A stretch of DNA of 64,000 nucleotides, taken from NCBI GenBank assembly GCA_964030785.1, contig OZ034976.1:1674001-1738000 (forward strand), in the 5' to 3' direction. This DNA is from Siderastrea siderea. Its lineage: Eukaryota > Cnidaria > Anthozoa > Scleractinia > Rhizangiidae. Of the stretch, positions 57,901 through 60,900 are shown in pieces. The position numbers were made by a program, and so were the translations under genes. The notes under the pieces are model-generated. The model was given only the letters and a program-made list of their open reading frames with translations, ran no database searches and was not told where the DNA came from. Position 1 is the first letter of the stretch. Each line of letters starts with the position of its first letter.

Positions 57901-60900
57901 AGCACTGAGGGCTCAAAGCGGCCACGGAAGGGAAGACCAGTCGACTCTGCTAAAGCCATGGCATTTCTAAAAGTTGCGCAATTTTTAGAGCAGAATGACG
58001 AGGAGCAAATTACAATAAGTGATCTTGTCAACAAAATGGAGGACTATCTTGAAGGTTCCGGTGAGCAGGCGTATAGTGCAGTGTATATGAAAGCAAAGCT
58101 ACAGGAGCATTTTGGTGATAAAATTGTAGTCACTAATTTACAAAAGAAAGCCGACGTTGTTACATTTCAGCGAACAGTGAAGTCAATAATCAATGAATTC
58201 TATCTTCAGCCAAAGAGAGAATGTGATGAAGCAGAGAAAGCAAAAAGAATTGTTGAGACAGCAGCAAAGCTTCTCAAGAGCGATATCAAAAATTTAGATG
58301 TATCAAGCGACAGTTACCCATCTAGCGACCAAATGTCTTCTGTTGAACATAATTTGGAGTTCATACCTGAGTTTTTACGGCTGTTCCTGAGAATTCTCTT
58401 TGTTGGCAAGGATGTCGAACTGCAAATTGCTTCGGTTGGACAAGCCATTGTCCAAGCAGCAAGACCAAGAGTCGTTTTGGCACCTTTACAGCTTGGCCTT
58501 GGCGTTCAAATGCATCACCATTTTGCATCAAAATTCCTTATAGACTCTCTGCACGCACATGGCTTCTGCTCTTCTTATTCAACAGTCCAGAAGTATGAAC
58601 GAAGTGTAGCAGCAACGCAAGGGACAGACATACCAAGCCATATACCAGGCTGTTTCGTGCAGTATGCTGCTGACAATGTCGATCATAATACGAGAACTTT
58701 GGATGGAACGGGAACATTTCATGGGATGGGTATCATTGCTATGATCACACCTGCTACCAAAACAACAAAACCGGTGCCAATTAAAGCTGTCAGTGCAGAG
58801 GAAATAGCTTCAGCTGGGCGAATAGATATTTGTCATTATCAAGGGCCTGCTGAGAACATTCCACAACTGATTTACAAAGAATTGAGGGATGTGAGGGTGC
58901 AAGATAGTTCTGAAAACCTTGACCTTCTTTGGAAGCTGTCTCAACCACTGCTACGATCCCCACGACCTGCATGGTCGGGCACCATGCAGATGATATCCAA
59001 TGGCAATTATCCTGGCCAGTCGTCAGTCATGTTTCTCCCGATGATTGACTTGGATCCAGGCGATATGACGTGCATATATTCCACACTTGTATTTATAAGT
59101 GAACAGGCAAGGCACTATCATTTTACACCAGTTGTAACATTCGACCAGCCTTTATGGTGGAAAGCCCTGATGATTGTCCAAAACGAGCCACAAGAAAGTG
59201 CGCTGAAATCCATTGTTCTAAGGCTAGGAGGTCTTCACATCGAAATGAGTTTCCTTGGTTGCATTGGTCATCTGATGGCAAGTTCTGGTCTACAAGAAGT
59301 ACTTGAAGTGGTGTATGCAAAAAACGCCGTTGGGCATATGCTTAGTGGTAAAGCAGTCGCTAGAGCGATCAGAGGCCATTTTCTCGTTGATGCAGCTCTG
59401 AATGCATTGTTGGTGTGTAGTGCATTTAACATCCCCCTGCCAGTCAACACCAGTGTTGATGACGAAATCCAACAATCTGCTTCTATAGAGGAGCAACAAG
59501 AGAACCCAAGTGAACCACAGCTTGCCAGTATTGATGAAGAAATTCAAACAGCTGATGAGCCTGGAAGCACAGAGGAGCGACAAGAGAATGCAACTGAGCC
59601 ACAGCTGACCAGTGTTGATGGAGAAATCCAGACAGCTAATGAGCCTGAAAGCACAGATAAGCAACAAGAGAACGCAAATGTACCACAGGTTACTGAGAAG
59701 GATCTAGAATCAGCAGGGGAGCTCTTTAAGAGTCTTGTTGACGATGCAAGCAAAGTTGAGCAAGTGTGCTCTTCAGATGTTCTCAGTAAGATCGCAGAGA
59801 AACTGGAAAGTAACCGAAAGTGTATGCAGAATCAACGCACCGCCGTCCTTTGGATGCAGTACATGGTTATGGTAGATATACTTCGTAAATTCATCAGAGC
59901 TGAACGCACAGGAAACTGGAAACTGCATCTTCAAGCAGTACGTGACATGCTTCCCTACTTTGCCGCTGCTGGTCACAACCTCTATGCCAAATCTGCCTTT
60001 GTCTATCTGCAGTTGATGCATGAGCTCCAAGAGAAACATCCAGATGTGCACAACAGTTTTCAGGATGGTCTGCACGTTGTTCGAAGGAGTGATCGCTACT
60101 GGGCTGGATTATCAACTGACTTAGTAATAGAACAGGTCCTCATGCGAAGTGTCAAGACGTGTGGTGGGCTAACTAGAGGCCGAGGAATGTCAGAGACACA
60201 GCGTCTGGTTTGGTTGTTATCCATGCCTGCTTGTGCCGATGTGAACAATGCCATGCAGAATCTTACTGGGGTGAAGTATGTTACAAGTGAGCAACACAAG
60301 GACACAACACGGGCGAGACAAGAGCGTGATTACAAGGATACGAATGAGATCATCACATACCTTTCCCAAAGAAATCCCTTTAGTTCTGATCCTTCCCTTC
60401 ACAGTATTTCGTCTGGAGTTGTTGCGGGTGAAGATGTGAACGCCGAGAAAGCCAAAGAGGTAGGAGAGAAGATTTTAACTTCAATGATTGGTAAGAGTGT
60501 TCGCGACTACACATTTCGAAAGAAAGAGCGGTCACACTAGCATCGAAAACTGCAGTTAAGCTCAGGGATGGCAGCATTCAGGTGGATCCGCAACTACTGT
60601 TCCAGAGACTCACTCTCATTGCCACTGGAGGACAGTATGACAATCCACAGTCATTCTTCAAATTCGAAATGTGCAGCTTCCCCCCGGCGTTATTCGACTC
60701 TTCCCTTCTTCCAAGGCAAGCTAACAAGCCGGCATTAGCCGACGCAATTTGGGCCATCAGCAAGACCAACCAAACAGCTGGACCAACAGGTAACGTGCAC
60801 TTCGTCCTTGATGGGGGTGCTCTCCTTCACCGCGTGCTATGGCCACGGAACATTACCTATGATGCAATTTGCTCTCTGTATGTTCAGTATGTTGAAAGAA

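Noticed and set aside
58790..60115. Minus-strand frames across the Academ-like transposase
   Set aside because: They are shadows of the 1052-residue plus-strand frame and have no domain or splice support.
60517..60531. A canonical -1 ribosomal slippery site at the Academ frame junction
   Set aside because: The tract CGAAAGAAAGAGCGG does not fit X-XXY-YYZ, so a simple one-base mutation is the default explanation.
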